Assembly (NCBI GenBank): GCA_964245345.1
Contig: CAXTMS010000012.1
Coordinates: 1 to 33,888, forward strand
Origin: Lichenicola sp964245345
GTDB taxonomy: Bacteria > Pseudomonadota > Alphaproteobacteria > Acetobacterales > Acetobacteraceae
Reading direction: 5' to 3'
DNA: 33,888 bases
Shown here: in pieces, positions 17,312-24,982 of the stretch
Position numbering within the stretch: the first letter of the stretch is position 1
How the letters are laid out: each line of letters begins with the position of its first letter
Translations under genes and position numbers: made by a program
The notes under the pieces: generated by a model
What the model was told of the DNA's origin: nothing
Databases searched by the model: none
The model's input: only the letters and a program-made list of their open reading frames with translations

Positions 17312-19384
17312 TCAGCAGTTGACGTCGATGATCAGGTTGCCCATGGCGTCGCGCCAGGCCTCGGCGCCGGGATCAACCACGATGGACGTGAAGTCGGACT
17401 CGATCACCAGGGGACCCGTCAGCCGCGTTTCCTCGCGTAGGGCCTCGAACCGGTAGACGCTTGTTTCCACCCAGCCGGAGTCAAGAAAACGCACCGGACG
17501 CGTCGGCAGCTGCAGCGGCCGGTGGTCGCAGGCCAGGCGGCCGGGCTTGCCGGAACCGAGGCGGCAGCGGACCTCGGCGACCCAGTTGACCAGCTCGATG
17601 CCGGCATGCGGATCGCTGACCGCGAAGATGTCCTGGTGCATCCGGTGGAAGTCGGTCACGAACGCGTCGACGTCGCGACCATCCTCGAAGCCGCCCTGGC
17701 GCAGGGGCACCTCGATCTCCCAGGCCTGATCCGTGTAGCGGGCTTCCGTGGACCAATCGATGCCCGTGTCCGCGGCCCCTGCGCCCGGTCCGCGGGCGAA
17801 GGCGTCGCAGTCGGCCTTGAGCCCGGCGAGAACGCGGTTCACGCCTGCGGCGTCGAAGTCGCGGCTCCGGGTGTAGAACATGGCTTGGTATTGGGTCGTG
17901 AGATCCGAGATCATCGCGCCGGAAGCGGCGAGGGCGGCGCCCGCCTCGGTCACCAGGACGCGCCGACAGCCAAGCCTGCGGGCGATCGCCACGCAGTTGA
18001 GGCCGGCCGCTCCGCCACCCGCCACGAAGATGGCCTTGGTCGGGTCGATGCCCTGGTTGACGGTGATGTCCATGATGGCCTGCACCATGTGCTCGGTCGC
18101 CAGCGACATGATGGCCGCCGCTGCGTCCTCGGGGCCGATCCCGCCGAGCGGCTCGGCCACGTCGCGCCGGATGGCGTTCAGGGCGCCGTTCTTGTCGAGC
18201 ACCATCTTGCCGCCGAGGAAGAAGTTGGCGTCGATGAAGCCGAGCGCCACCGCCGCGTCGGTGACGGTCGGCTTCGTGCCGCCGCGCCCGTAGCATACCG
18301 GCCCGGGAACCGCCCCCGCGCTTTTCGGGCCGACATGGAGCAGACCTCCGGCATCGACCCAGGCGATCGAGCCTCCTCCCGCGCCGATGCTCTTCACGTC
18401 GACCGACGGCATGCCGGTCATGTGGCTGCGGAACGGCTGGCCCAGCCAGGTTTCGCGGCTGCGCGGGATCCGGCCGTGTCGGACCAGGGACACGTCGAAC
18501 GTGGTGCCGCCGGTGTCGCCGACGATCAGCGTTTCGTCGCTGCCGCCGGTGCCGTAGGCCCTCGCCGCGACCGGCGCCATGCTCGGTCCGGAGTTGATGA
18601 GGTGGACGGGTGCCTCCGCGACCCGCGCCGCGTCCATCACGCCGCCCTGGGAGGTGACCACGAGCACCCGGCCGCCAAACCCCGCTTCCCGGAGCCGCGC
18701 TTCGAGATCGCGCATGTAGGCACCCATGACCGGCTTGAGCGACGCGTCGATGCAGGTGGAGGAGGCCCGGCGATACTCGCGGATCGCCGGGTTGATGCGA
18801 TGCGACAGCGTAAACGGGATGCCCGGCAGGTACTGCCCGATCAGGTCTGCCACGGCCAGCTCGTGCGACGGGTTGACCACCGACCACAAGAAGCAGACGG
18901 CGACCGCCTCGACCTTTGCCGCCTTGACCCTTTCAAGGATCTCGACGGCGGCCGCCATGTCGAGCGGAACCTTCACACGCCCGTCCACCGTGATCCGCTC
19001 GGGCACCTCGAAGGTCAGGGCCTTGGGGACGTAGGGCTCGGTGTAGGGCACCTTGAAGTTGAAGGGCTCCATCCGGCCGCCCTCGCGGAACACGAGCGTG
19101 TCGGGATGGCCCGAGGTGGTCAGAAAGGCCGTGCGTGCGGTGGTGCCCGTCACGATCGCGTTGATCGCATGGGTGGTTCCGTGGATCAGGATCTCGCCGC
19201 GCCCGAGATAACGTTCCAGGTCCTCGCCCGCCGCCGCGGCGGCAACGCGCAGGCCGTCGATCACGCCCGCGATCGGATCTGCCGGGGTCGTCGACGCCTT
19301 GTGCATGCTCAGGAGGCCCGCCTCGTCGGACACCATGACGTCGGTAAAGGTTCCTCCGGTGTCGATGGCGAAGCGAAGACCCAT
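17312..19384 (-). CDS. Hydantoinase A / oxoprolinase A-type subunit (ATP-binding)
   Basis: A 690-residue member of the hydantoinase A family, the ATP-dependent subunit that phosphorylates a carbonyl or amide oxygen before ring opening or carboxylation. The N-terminal phosphate-binding motif AIDTGGTFTDVMV is at residues 6-18, and a second actin-fold phosphate motif GDTGGTTFDVSLVR is near residues 287-300. LIHGTTHAINAIVTG (residues about 66-80) and FVAGGGAAGLNCVAIAR (about 453-469) are typical of the family. GGGAG lies eight bases or so before the ATG. It is preceded by the AraD1-type gene (28-base gap) and followed immediately by hydantoinase B. Known relatives use N-methylhydantoin, 5-oxoproline, acetone, acetophenone or caprolactam. 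The pentonate-type neighbours here point to a sugar-related substrate not yet assigned (inference). Confidence 0.93.
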   Translation of the reverse strand: MGLRFAIDTGGTFTDVMVSDEAGLLSMHKASTTPADPIAGVIDGLRVAAAAAGEDLERYLGRGEILIHGTTHAINAIVTGTTARTAFLTTSGHPDTLVFREGGRMEPFNFKVPYTEPYVPKALTFEVPERITVDGRVKVPLDMAAAVEILERVKAAKVEAVAVCFLWSVVNPSHELAVADLIGQYLPGIPFTLSHRINPAIREYRRASSTCIDASLKPVMGAYMRDLEARLREAGFGGRVLVVTSQGGVMDAARVAEAPVHLINSGPSMAPVAARAYGTGGSDETLIVGDTGGTTFDVSLVRHGRIPRSRETWLGQPFRSHMTGMPSVDVKSIGAGGGSIAWVDAGGLLHVGPKSAGAVPGPVCYGRGGTKPTVTDAAVALGFIDANFFLGGKMVLDKNGALNAIRRDVAEPLGGIGPEDAAAAIMSLATEHMVQAIMDITVNQGIDPTKAIFVAGGGAAGLNCVAIARRLGCRRVLVTEAGAALAASGAMISDLTTQYQAMFYTRSRDFDAAGVNRVLAGLKADCDAFARGPGAGAADTGIDWSTEARYTDQAWEIEVPLRQGGFEDGRDVDAFVTDFHRMHQDIFAVSDPHAGIELVNWVAEVRCRLGSGKPGRLACDHRPLQLPTRPVRFLDSGWVETSVYRFEALREETRLTGPLVIESDFTSIVVDPGAEAWRDAMGNLIIDVNC

Positions 19385-19412
19385 GTTCCAGCTCCCGGGC
19401 TGCGGGTGACGA

Positions 19413-20411
19413 TTAAAGGGTCCTGACCTGGAACGACGGCTCGGGCATCAGCCGCAGCGTGTTGCGCAGCGGGCGCCCGAACACCGGCACGTTGATCTCG
19501 AACCGGTCTCCCGGCTGCGTCTTGACGCCGCAGGCACAGCTCAGGAGGGAGGCGCCGAAGAAGTAGGCGTGAAGGTCGCCCGGGCGTCGGAACATGTCGT
19601 AGCGGAAGTGGTAGTGCTCCAGGTTGCGGATCGAGTGGGACATGTTGGCCTCGCCGCTGAGGAACTCGCCTTCCCAGAGCAGGACGCCCTCGCGCATGAT
19701 CCGGGTCGTGCCGCGCACGTCCTCGGGCAGGTCTCCGGTGAGCAGTTCCGGTCCGATCGAGCAGGCGCGCAGCTTGGAATGGGCGAGATAAAGGTAGTTG
19801 AGCGCTTCCGTGGTCTGATCCGAGAACTCGTTGCCTATGACGAAGCCGAGACGCCATGGGTTTCCATCCGGGCCGACAAGGTAAAGGCCGACGATCTCTG
19901 CCTCCTCCCCGCCGGAAAGGGCATAGGCGGGCATCGGCATGTCGGCTTCAGGGTGTACGACGCATGTACCGACGCCCTTGTAGAACCATTCCGGCTGCGC
20001 CCCGACCCCGCCTTCGGCCGGCTTGCCGCCCTCGATGCCCATGCGGAATATCTTCATCGAGTCGGTCATGGACATGTCCTGCGACCCATGCGCCAGCTCG
20101 TGCATCCTGTCGCGGGCTTCTGCGCTGCCGATGTGGGTGAGCCCGGTGCCCGTCACCCAGAACCGTGACGGCTCGGGATGGTCAAGCGGCGCAAGAAGAC
20201 GTCCCTCGGCGATGATCGCGTCGTAGTCAACGGGCTCGTCCCGCGCCTGCGCCTGCACCAGCTCAGCAAGCGTCTGCCCTCCTGCGATCGCCTGTGACGC
20301 CAGCGCGTAGACGCTCTCGATCCCGACCAGTCCCACGACGCTTGAGCCGGCTTCGTCCACAACGCCTACTCGACGGATGTCAGGACGATCCTTGTACTGA
20401 ACGAGGCGCAT
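19413..20411 (-). CDS. AraD1/GguC family protein (FAH superfamily)
   Basis: A 332-residue protein of the AraD1/GguC group within the fumarylacetoacetate-hydrolase fold. These proteins often sit beside pentose oxidative genes and sugar ABC transporters; FAH-fold relatives such as XylX dehydrate 2-keto-3-deoxy-pentonates to alpha-ketoglutarate semialdehyde, and others cleave them. The start MRLVQYKDRPDIRRVGVVDE is family-like. The acidic cluster GGEEAEIVGLYLVGPDG near residue 180 lies where FAH proteins bind their divalent metal. I use the ATG at 20411, with GGAAAGAAG just upstream; a TTG five codons earlier is the open-frame limit. It follows the dehydratase by 51 bases and would take that enzyme's product. 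Dehydratase, aldolase or hydrolase activity cannot be separated by eye. Confidence 0.82.
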   Translation of the reverse strand: MRLVQYKDRPDIRRVGVVDEAGSSVVGLVGIESVYALASQAIAGGQTLAELVQAQARDEPVDYDAIIAEGRLLAPLDHPEPSRFWVTGTGLTHIGSAEARDRMHELAHGSQDMSMTDSMKIFRMGIEGGKPAEGGVGAQPEWFYKGVGTCVVHPEADMPMPAYALSGGEEAEIVGLYLVGPDGNPWRLGFVIGNEFSDQTTEALNYLYLAHSKLRACSIGPELLTGDLPEDVRGTTRIMREGVLLWEGEFLSGEANMSHSIRNLEHYHFRYDMFRRPGDLHAYFFGASLLSCACGVKTQPGDRFEINVPVFGRPLRNTLRLMPEPSFQVRTL

Positions 20412-20462
20412 CTTTCTTCTTTCCAAGCAGTCGTTGCTGCAGAGGTCGATCTCGACGAGCGC

Positions 20463-22199
20463 TCAGTGTGAATTGCGCGGTATGAATGCGCCCCGAGGCC
20501 CTGTGAGGAAACCGAAATCGGCACCCTTATCAGCTTGGAGCACGTTCTGGACGTAGAGGCTCTGATATCCGGAAGCCGGCGCCGCAGGCGCCTGCCACGC
20601 TTGACGTCGTACCGCCAGTTCCGCGTCGCTCACCTCGAGATGGAGCCGGCGGTTCGGCACGTCGAGCTCGATCATGTCGCCTTCCTGTACGAGAGCGAGC
20701 GGGCCGCCGGCTGCGGCCTCAGGAGCCACATGCAACACGACCGTGCCATAGGCGGTGCCAGACATGCGCGCGTCGGAGATGCGCACCATGTCGCTTACGC
20801 CCTGGGCAAGGAGTTTGGCTGGAAGGCCCATGTTGCCGACTTCGGCCATGCCCGGATAGCCGCGTGGCCCACAATTCTTCAGCACCATGATGCTGGCCGC
20901 ATCGATGTCGAGCTCTGGATCGACGATGCGTCGCTTGTAGTCTTCGATGGTTTCGAACACCACGGCCCGGCCGCGATGCTTCATCAGCGCCTCGGTCGCA
21001 GCCGAAGGCTTGAGGATGGCGCCTAGAGGCGCGAGGTTGCCGCGCAAGACCGCGATGCCTCCCTGTTCGGCCAGCGGGTTCGAGAAGTTGCGGATGACCT
21101 CGCGGTCGTAGTTCGCCGCGTCGGCGACGTTCTCCCAGATGCTGCGGCCCGACACGGTGATCGCGTCCTTGTTCAGGAGACCATTCTCGGCAAGCGTGCG
21201 CAGCACCACCGGGAGCCCGCCTGCGTAGTAGAACTGCTCCATGAGAAAGCGCCCGGATGGCTGCAGGTCGACGATCGTGGGCACGTCGCGACCGAGGCGA
21301 TCCCAATGATCAAGGTCCAGGGCGATGCCGACGCGGCCCGCGATCGCGATGAGGTGCAGGACCGCATTGGTCGATCCACCGATCGCGCCGTTGGTCCGGA
21401 TGGCGTTCTCGAAGGCATCGCTGGTGAGAATTTTCGACAAGGTCTGGTCTTCGCGCACCATCTCCACGATACGCCGGCCCGTCATCTGCGCCAGCGCATA
21501 CCGACGGGCATCAACGGCCGGGATCGCCGCATTCTGAGGCAGGGCGATGCCGAGTGCCTCCACCATGCTGGCCATGGTCGAGGCCGTGCCCATCGTCATG
21601 CAGCTTCCCGCCGAGCGGCTCATGCCCGCCTCGGCGGCCATGAACTCGTCGAGGCTCATGCGCCCGGCCTTGACCTCCTCGTTGTAGCGCCAGACGACGG
21701 TTCCCGAGCCGATCCGCTCTCCCCGGTGGTCCCCGTTCAACATGGGGCCGCCGGACAAGACGATCGTCGGCAGGTCGCAGGACGCCGCTCCCATGACCAG
21801 CGCGGGCGTCGTCTTGTCGCAGCCGACAAGCAACACCACGCCGTCGAGCGGGTTCGACCGGATGGACTCCTCGACATCCATGGAGGCGAGGTTTCGGTAG
21901 AGCATCGCGGTCGGCCGCATGTTGGACTCGCCCAGCGACATGACCGGGAACTCGACCGGGAGGCCGCCGCTCTCGTAGACGCCTCGTTTCACGCGCTCGG
22001 CGAGATCGCGCAGATGCGCGTTGCAGGGCGTGAGTTCCGACCAGGTGTTGCAGATACCGATCACCGGCCGGCCGTCGAAGGCATCGGCGGGTATTCCTTG
22101 GTTCTTCATCCAGCTGCGATGCATGAACGCATCCTTGCTGAAGCCGCCGAACCAAGCCTGTGATCTTAGCTTCCTGGGATCAGTCACGTCGTCCCACAT
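20463..22199 (-). CDS. L-arabinonate-type sugar-acid dehydratase (IlvD/Edd family)
   Basis: A 578-residue dehydratase converting a sugar acid to its 2-keto-3-deoxy form. The [2Fe-2S] cysteines are Cys59 (ELTPCNAH), Cys127 (LLVGCDKTTP) and Cys200 (RSAGSCMTMGTAST), and the catalytic Ser is Ser480 in SDARMSGTAYG. These numbers equal those I recall for Rhizobium L-arabinonate dehydratase, which supports both the pentonate-dehydratase assignment and the ATG start at 22199. A GTG at 22187, preceded by GTGGGA, is an alternative because the ATG itself has only a weak ribosome site. It is the first gene of the leftward catabolic arm, directly downstream of a strong promoter and an IclR-type operator. 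Other C5/C6 aldonates (xylonate, fuconate, galactonate) remain possible substrates. Confidence 0.93.
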   Translation of the reverse strand: MWDDVTDPRKLRSQAWFGGFSKDAFMHRSWMKNQGIPADAFDGRPVIGICNTWSELTPCNAHLRDLAERVKRGVYESGGLPVEFPVMSLGESNMRPTAMLYRNLASMDVEESIRSNPLDGVVLLVGCDKTTPALVMGAASCDLPTIVLSGGPMLNGDHRGERIGSGTVVWRYNEEVKAGRMSLDEFMAAEAGMSRSAGSCMTMGTASTMASMVEALGIALPQNAAIPAVDARRYALAQMTGRRIVEMVREDQTLSKILTSDAFENAIRTNGAIGGSTNAVLHLIAIAGRVGIALDLDHWDRLGRDVPTIVDLQPSGRFLMEQFYYAGGLPVVLRTLAENGLLNKDAITVSGRSIWENVADAANYDREVIRNFSNPLAEQGGIAVLRGNLAPLGAILKPSAATEALMKHRGRAVVFETIEDYKRRIVDPELDIDAASIMVLKNCGPRGYPGMAEVGNMGLPAKLLAQGVSDMVRISDARMSGTAYGTVVLHVAPEAAAGGPLALVQEGDMIELDVPNRRLHLEVSDAELAVRRQAWQAPAAPASGYQSLYVQNVLQADKGADFGFLTGPRGAFIPRNSH

Positions 22200-22208
22200 C
22201 CAGCTTTT

Positions 22209-22225
22209 GTTCTGTCTGGCAGAAC
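22209..22225. promoter_or_regulatory. 17-bp perfect inverted repeat, candidate IclR operator O1
   Basis: GTTCTGTCTGGCAGAAC is a perfect 6-5-6 palindrome (GTTCTG/CAGAAC) located ten bases upstream of the dehydratase ATG. It would fall about +12 to +28 relative to the start site predicted from the adjacent -10 element. A matching 17-bp site occurs at 23548-23564 before the transport operon, giving the shared pattern GTTCYGTYYNRCRGAAY. IclR-family proteins commonly bind short inverted repeats with TTC/GAA arms. Position suggests repression of the catabolic arm by roadblock. The binding partner is inferred from the adjacent iclR-type gene. Confidence 0.6.
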
Positions 22226-22228
22226 GCC

Positions 22229-22245
22229 GTTCCGCGTGTAGAAAA
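22229..22245. promoter_or_regulatory. Degenerate second operator half-site O2
   Basis: GTTCCG at 22229-22234 repeats the left arm of the operator exactly 20 bases from O1, on the same helical face. The right arm (AGAAAA) is poor, keeping only the GAA. It overlaps the predicted -10 element and start site of the catabolic promoter. It may help cooperative binding of an IclR dimer pair. Weak on its own. Confidence 0.35.
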
Positions 22246-22273
22246 TCTAGGCTGCTCGAGGAGCCATTGTCAA
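22244..22273 (-). promoter_or_regulatory. Sigma-70 promoter of the catabolic arm
   Basis: On the minus strand TTGACA (22268-22273) is a perfect -35 element. TAGATT (22244-22249) follows after 18 bases as a good -10; the overlapping CTAGAT gives a 17-base spacer. The predicted start is near 22237, about 38 bases before the dehydratase ATG. This is the clearest promoter in the window and reads into dehydratase, AraD1, HyuA and HyuB. Confidence 0.65.
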
Positions 22274-22352
22274 ACAGCGGCCGGATTGAGTACTACCGGC
22301 AGCCGAGGGGGCATCTTGCTTGCCGGCAGTTGTAGCCGAGAAACAGGTCTTC

Positions 22353-23180
22353 ATGGATAAACGCGACGCGCCCCAAGACAAGTACGCGCTGCGCAGTGTC
22401 GGACGAGCCCTCGACATTCTCGAGACGCTCGAAACGGCAAGCGAAGGCATGAGCGTGGGCGAGGTCGCCGAGGCGATCGGGACATCACGGAGCACCGCCT
22501 TCACGCTCCTGCAGACGCTGGTGACGCGCGGCTTCGTGGCAGACCTGAGGATTGGTGGCTCGCGCCTGTATCGTCTGGGTCTTTCGCTCATTCACCTCGG
22601 CGACAAGGCCGTATCGCATCTGGGGATCACTCAGGTCGCAGCGCCCTTGCTACGGCAGTTGACCGAGACCACGAACATGACCTCACGTCTGGCTGTGCTG
22701 GATGAAGGTTGCGCCGTCTCGATCAGCCGAACTGATGCATCCGGACCGTTTCGCATGACCGCCTCGCTGGGTCGGCGCGAGCTCCCGCACTCCTCGGCGA
22801 TCGGCAAGGCGCTGCTCGCCAGGATGCCTGATGATGAAGTCAAGGCGCTGGTCAGGCGCCTCGGGATGCCGAAGCGCACCGAGCATACGGTGACCCAGCC
22901 GGAACTGCTGTTGCGGGAACTGCATGACGCGAGCCGGCGCGGCTATGCATTCGACAACGAAGAGGACAATATCGGGGTCGTCTGCGTGGGGGCGCCGATC
23001 TACGGAAGATCGTCGGAAACCGTAGCTGCCATCAGCGTGACCACGATCAAGCTCGACAAGTCCGAGATCGACCTTCACACTCTTGGTGCCACGGTCCGTT
23101 CCCATGCCGACCGAATCAGTGTCCTTCTTGGGGGTCCGACCCACGGGACGCTCCCGACCAAGCGCTCGCGGAAAACCTAG
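22353..23180 (+). CDS. IclR family transcriptional regulator
   Basis: A 275-residue IclR-type regulator. The N-terminal winged helix-turn-helix (residues about 15-75) includes YALRSVGRALDILETLE and VGEVAEAIGTSRSTAFTLLQ. The C-terminal effector domain (about 90-255) carries the family-typical HSSAIGKALLARMPDDEV. I start at the ATG at 22353, with ACAGG upstream, instead of the open-frame TTG at 22320. It is transcribed divergently from the dehydratase across 153 bases containing promoter and operator, and toward the transport operon. IclR proteins in such positions usually sense a pathway intermediate such as a 2-keto-3-deoxy sugar acid or the incoming sugar acid; which one is unknown. Its own promoter is not obvious. 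Confidence 0.93.
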   Translation: MDKRDAPQDKYALRSVGRALDILETLETASEGMSVGEVAEAIGTSRSTAFTLLQTLVTRGFVADLRIGGSRLYRLGLSLIHLGDKAVSHLGITQVAAPLLRQLTETTNMTSRLAVLDEGCAVSISRTDASGPFRMTASLGRRELPHSSAIGKALLARMPDDEVKALVRRLGMPKRTEHTVTQPELLLRELHDASRRGYAFDNEEDNIGVVCVGAPIYGRSSETVAAISVTTIKLDKSEIDLHTLGATVRSHADRISVLLGGPTHGTLPTKRSRKT

Positions 23181-23501
23181 CAGCGAGCAGCTTGGCGGAC
23201 GCCTTCATCGGCTTCCAGCTGACCTGCAGGAAGCCGTTGTAGCCATGGCGACAGTGGGTTTGGCTTGTCGAACCAGGCTGTTCTCGTGACTTCCAGCCGC
23301 CGCTTGATGTGACACAATCACGCTAGAGCGTGCGCCTGGCGCGCTTCGCCACATCTGCCGGCTACTGATCGCGGAGCTGGCAGTCGATCGTCCGAACGAC
23401 GTGGCGACGCCTCCGGCTTGTATCAGGTGCACAAGGACAGCTTCGATAGCTTCTGAGACGAGTGGCTCTGCTTTTCGGCCATGATAAGCCTGCTTGTCAG
23501 G

Positions 23502-23529
23502 GTTGACATGATTACATTGAAGCGTCAAC
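23502..23529 (+). promoter_or_regulatory. Inverted repeat with TTGACA, candidate promoter/activator site
   Basis: GTTGAC (23502-23507) and GTCAAC (23524-23529) form an exact six-base inverted repeat with a 16-base spacer, and the left arm contains a consensus -35 hexamer TTGACA. No matching -10 hexamer occurs at 16-18 bases, so if this is a promoter it would need an activator. It lies 19 bases before the IclR-type operator. Confidence 0.3.
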
Positions 23530-23547
23530 GTCAAGATGCAGAACGTT

Positions 23548-23564
23548 GTTCCGTTCTACGGAAT
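23548..23564. promoter_or_regulatory. 17-bp inverted repeat, candidate IclR operator O3
   Basis: GTTCCGTTCTACGGAAT contains the perfect 15-bp repeat TTCCGT-TCT-ACGGAA (23549-23563). It shares size, spacing and arms with the operator at 22209-22225. An overlapping shorter repeat GAAC-GTT-GTTC (23541-23551) adjoins it. It lies upstream of the sugar ABC operon, which would place uptake under the same regulator as the catabolic arm. Confidence 0.58.
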
Positions 23565-23653
23565 ACAAGGGCGTGTCGGGAGCAGCCTTAGCTGCCCTCC
23601 TCACAAGACGATGAACACGGGCTTGGCTGGATGCTGATCAGGAAGGGAGCAGG

Positions 23654-23773
23654 ATGGACTGGGTTGCCTCGTCGATCCGCCGCGATGTTCCCGATCGTGT
23701 TGGTGAGGGCTATCCACGTCACCGCCGATGGACAGCCCTTGACCTTGATGAGGCCGGCCGTGGTGCCGGCTAG
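23654..23773 (+). CDS. Possible 39-residue leader peptide
   Basis: An ATG at 23654 is preceded by GGAAGGGAGCAGG and opens a 39-codon frame ending in TAG. The product starts MDWVASSIRRDVPDRVGEGY and is rich in Arg, Asp and Gly. It is not a signal peptide and matches no family I know. It lies between the operator and the binding-protein gene, where a translated leader could influence expression. The good ribosome site is the only positive evidence; a chance frame is quite possible. Confidence 0.2.
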   Translation: MDWVASSIRRDVPDRVGEGYPRHRRWTALDLDEAGRGAG

Positions 23774-23820
23774 CGGACGCGCCTGTCACGAAAGCAACGC
23801 CGCAAGTGCCGGAGGACGAA

Positions 23821-24891
23821 ATGTCGAGTGCGCGTATCCATGTTTGTTGGCTCGGTATGTTCACCCTGATCGCGTTGACGGGACAAGCCGTCGCAGCGGA
23901 TGGCGGGCCTAGCAAGACAGCCGACAAGACGATCGCTTTCTCGATTTCCTATGCCGGGAACGCGATGCGCCAGGGCCAGATCAAGGCCTGGGAAGCAACA
24001 ACCGCACAGGCCGTTGCCGACGGCATTATCAAGAAGACCAAGGTGGTCACCGCCCACAACGGCGCTCCAGAACAAGCGGCGCAGATCGAGACCCTGATCC
24101 TCGAAGGCTGGAGTGCGATCGTCATCAACGCTGGATCGCCAGCAGCGCTGAACGGGGTCATCCAGGAAGCCTGCGCGGCCAACATCGTTGTTGTCGAGTT
24201 CGACGGTATCGCCACCACCCCGTGCGCCTACAAGGTCGAATACAACTGGAAGGGTGTCGGCGCGACGATGGCCAGCTACGTGGCCAAGGAGCTGCACGGG
24301 AAGGGCAACGTGCTCGAGAACCGCGGCATCGCCGGCATCTCGATCGACGAAGACATGCATGACGGCGCGGCAGAAGTCCTCGCGAAATATCCCGACATCA
24401 AGGTCGTCGGAACCGTCTACGGCGCCTGGACACCCAGTATCACGCAAAGGGAGATTTCTGCGATCCTGCCGTCGCTTCCCAAGATCGATGCGGTGATATC
24501 ACAAGGCGGCGGATTCGGAGCCTATCAGGCCTTTGCCGCGTCCGGACGCAAGCAGCCCATCATGATCTATGGCAACTATCAAGAAGAGCTCAAGGTCTGG
24601 TCAGAGACAAAGAAAAAGGATCCCAGCTACCAGGCGATCTCGATCTCCTCGTCGCCGACCGTATCCTCCGTGGCGTTCTGGGTGGCTCAGCAGATTCTAA
24701 GCGGCCAGCCGGTGCCGAGGACCCTGGACATGCCCATCAACTTTATCGACCCAGCCAAGCTCGACCAGTTGTTGGCGAAGACTCCGGAAGGAGGCGTTGC
24801 AAGCCCCGACTACAGCCGTGGCTGGGTTGAACAGCTGATCGCAGCGAACAGGAACCATACGGCCTTGCCTGCGACGCCTGATCCGAGATGA
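23821..24891 (+). CDS. Periplasmic sugar-binding protein of an ABC transporter
   Basis: A 356-residue substrate-binding protein of the ribose/xylose type (type 1 periplasmic-binding fold). A Sec signal peptide runs over residues 1-26, ending AVAA|DG, with no lipobox. The mature start KTIAFSISYAGNAMRQGQIKAW and the block ETLILEGWSAIVINAGSP are typical of the fold, in which two Rossmann-like lobes close around a sugar. GGAGG lies six bases before the ATG at 23821, which decides the start over the upstream GTG. It is the first gene of a six-gene operon and feeds the permeases encoded 4 kb downstream. The ligand is unknown; the oxidoreductases and the pentonate dehydratase suggest a pyranose, pentose or sugar-acid conjugate. 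Confidence 0.92.
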   Translation: MSSARIHVCWLGMFTLIALTGQAVAADGGPSKTADKTIAFSISYAGNAMRQGQIKAWEATTAQAVADGIIKKTKVVTAHNGAPEQAAQIETLILEGWSAIVINAGSPAALNGVIQEACAANIVVVEFDGIATTPCAYKVEYNWKGVGATMASYVAKELHGKGNVLENRGIAGISIDEDMHDGAAEVLAKYPDIKVVGTVYGAWTPSITQREISAILPSLPKIDAVISQGGGFGAYQAFAASGRKQPIMIYGNYQEELKVWSETKKKDPSYQAISISSSPTVSSVAFWVAQQILSGQPVPRTLDMPINFIDPAKLDQLLAKTPEGGVASPDYSRGWVEQLIAANRNHTALPATPDPR

Positions 24892-24982
24892 GCCGTCGGC
24901 CGGATCCGGCTGGCGCTTCTTCTAACAAGGGCAGGGACGTGATCCATCCGATCCTCGTCCCCAGGCGGGAACTCGACACCCT

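Larger units (their letters stand above)
23181..23820. other. 640-base regulatory intergenic region before the transport operon
   Basis: No full-length gene is visible here. The left 320 bases hold only short unrecognised frames on both strands. The centre (23502-23564) holds two inverted repeats and a TTGACA hexamer at 23503-23508, listed separately. The right part holds a possible 39-codon reading frame with a good ribosome site (23654-23773). The distance of over 250 bases between the operator and the binding-protein ATG implies a long untranslated leader or a second promoter that I cannot see. Confidence 0.5.

Noticed and set aside
17522..19426. 634-codon plus-strand frame opposite hydantoinase A
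   Set aside because: Composition is typical of an antisense frame, and the minus strand carries intact HyuA motifs.
23205..23534. 109-codon minus-strand frame upstream of the transport operon
   Set aside because: No domain, no ribosome site, and it overlaps the candidate promoter/operator region.
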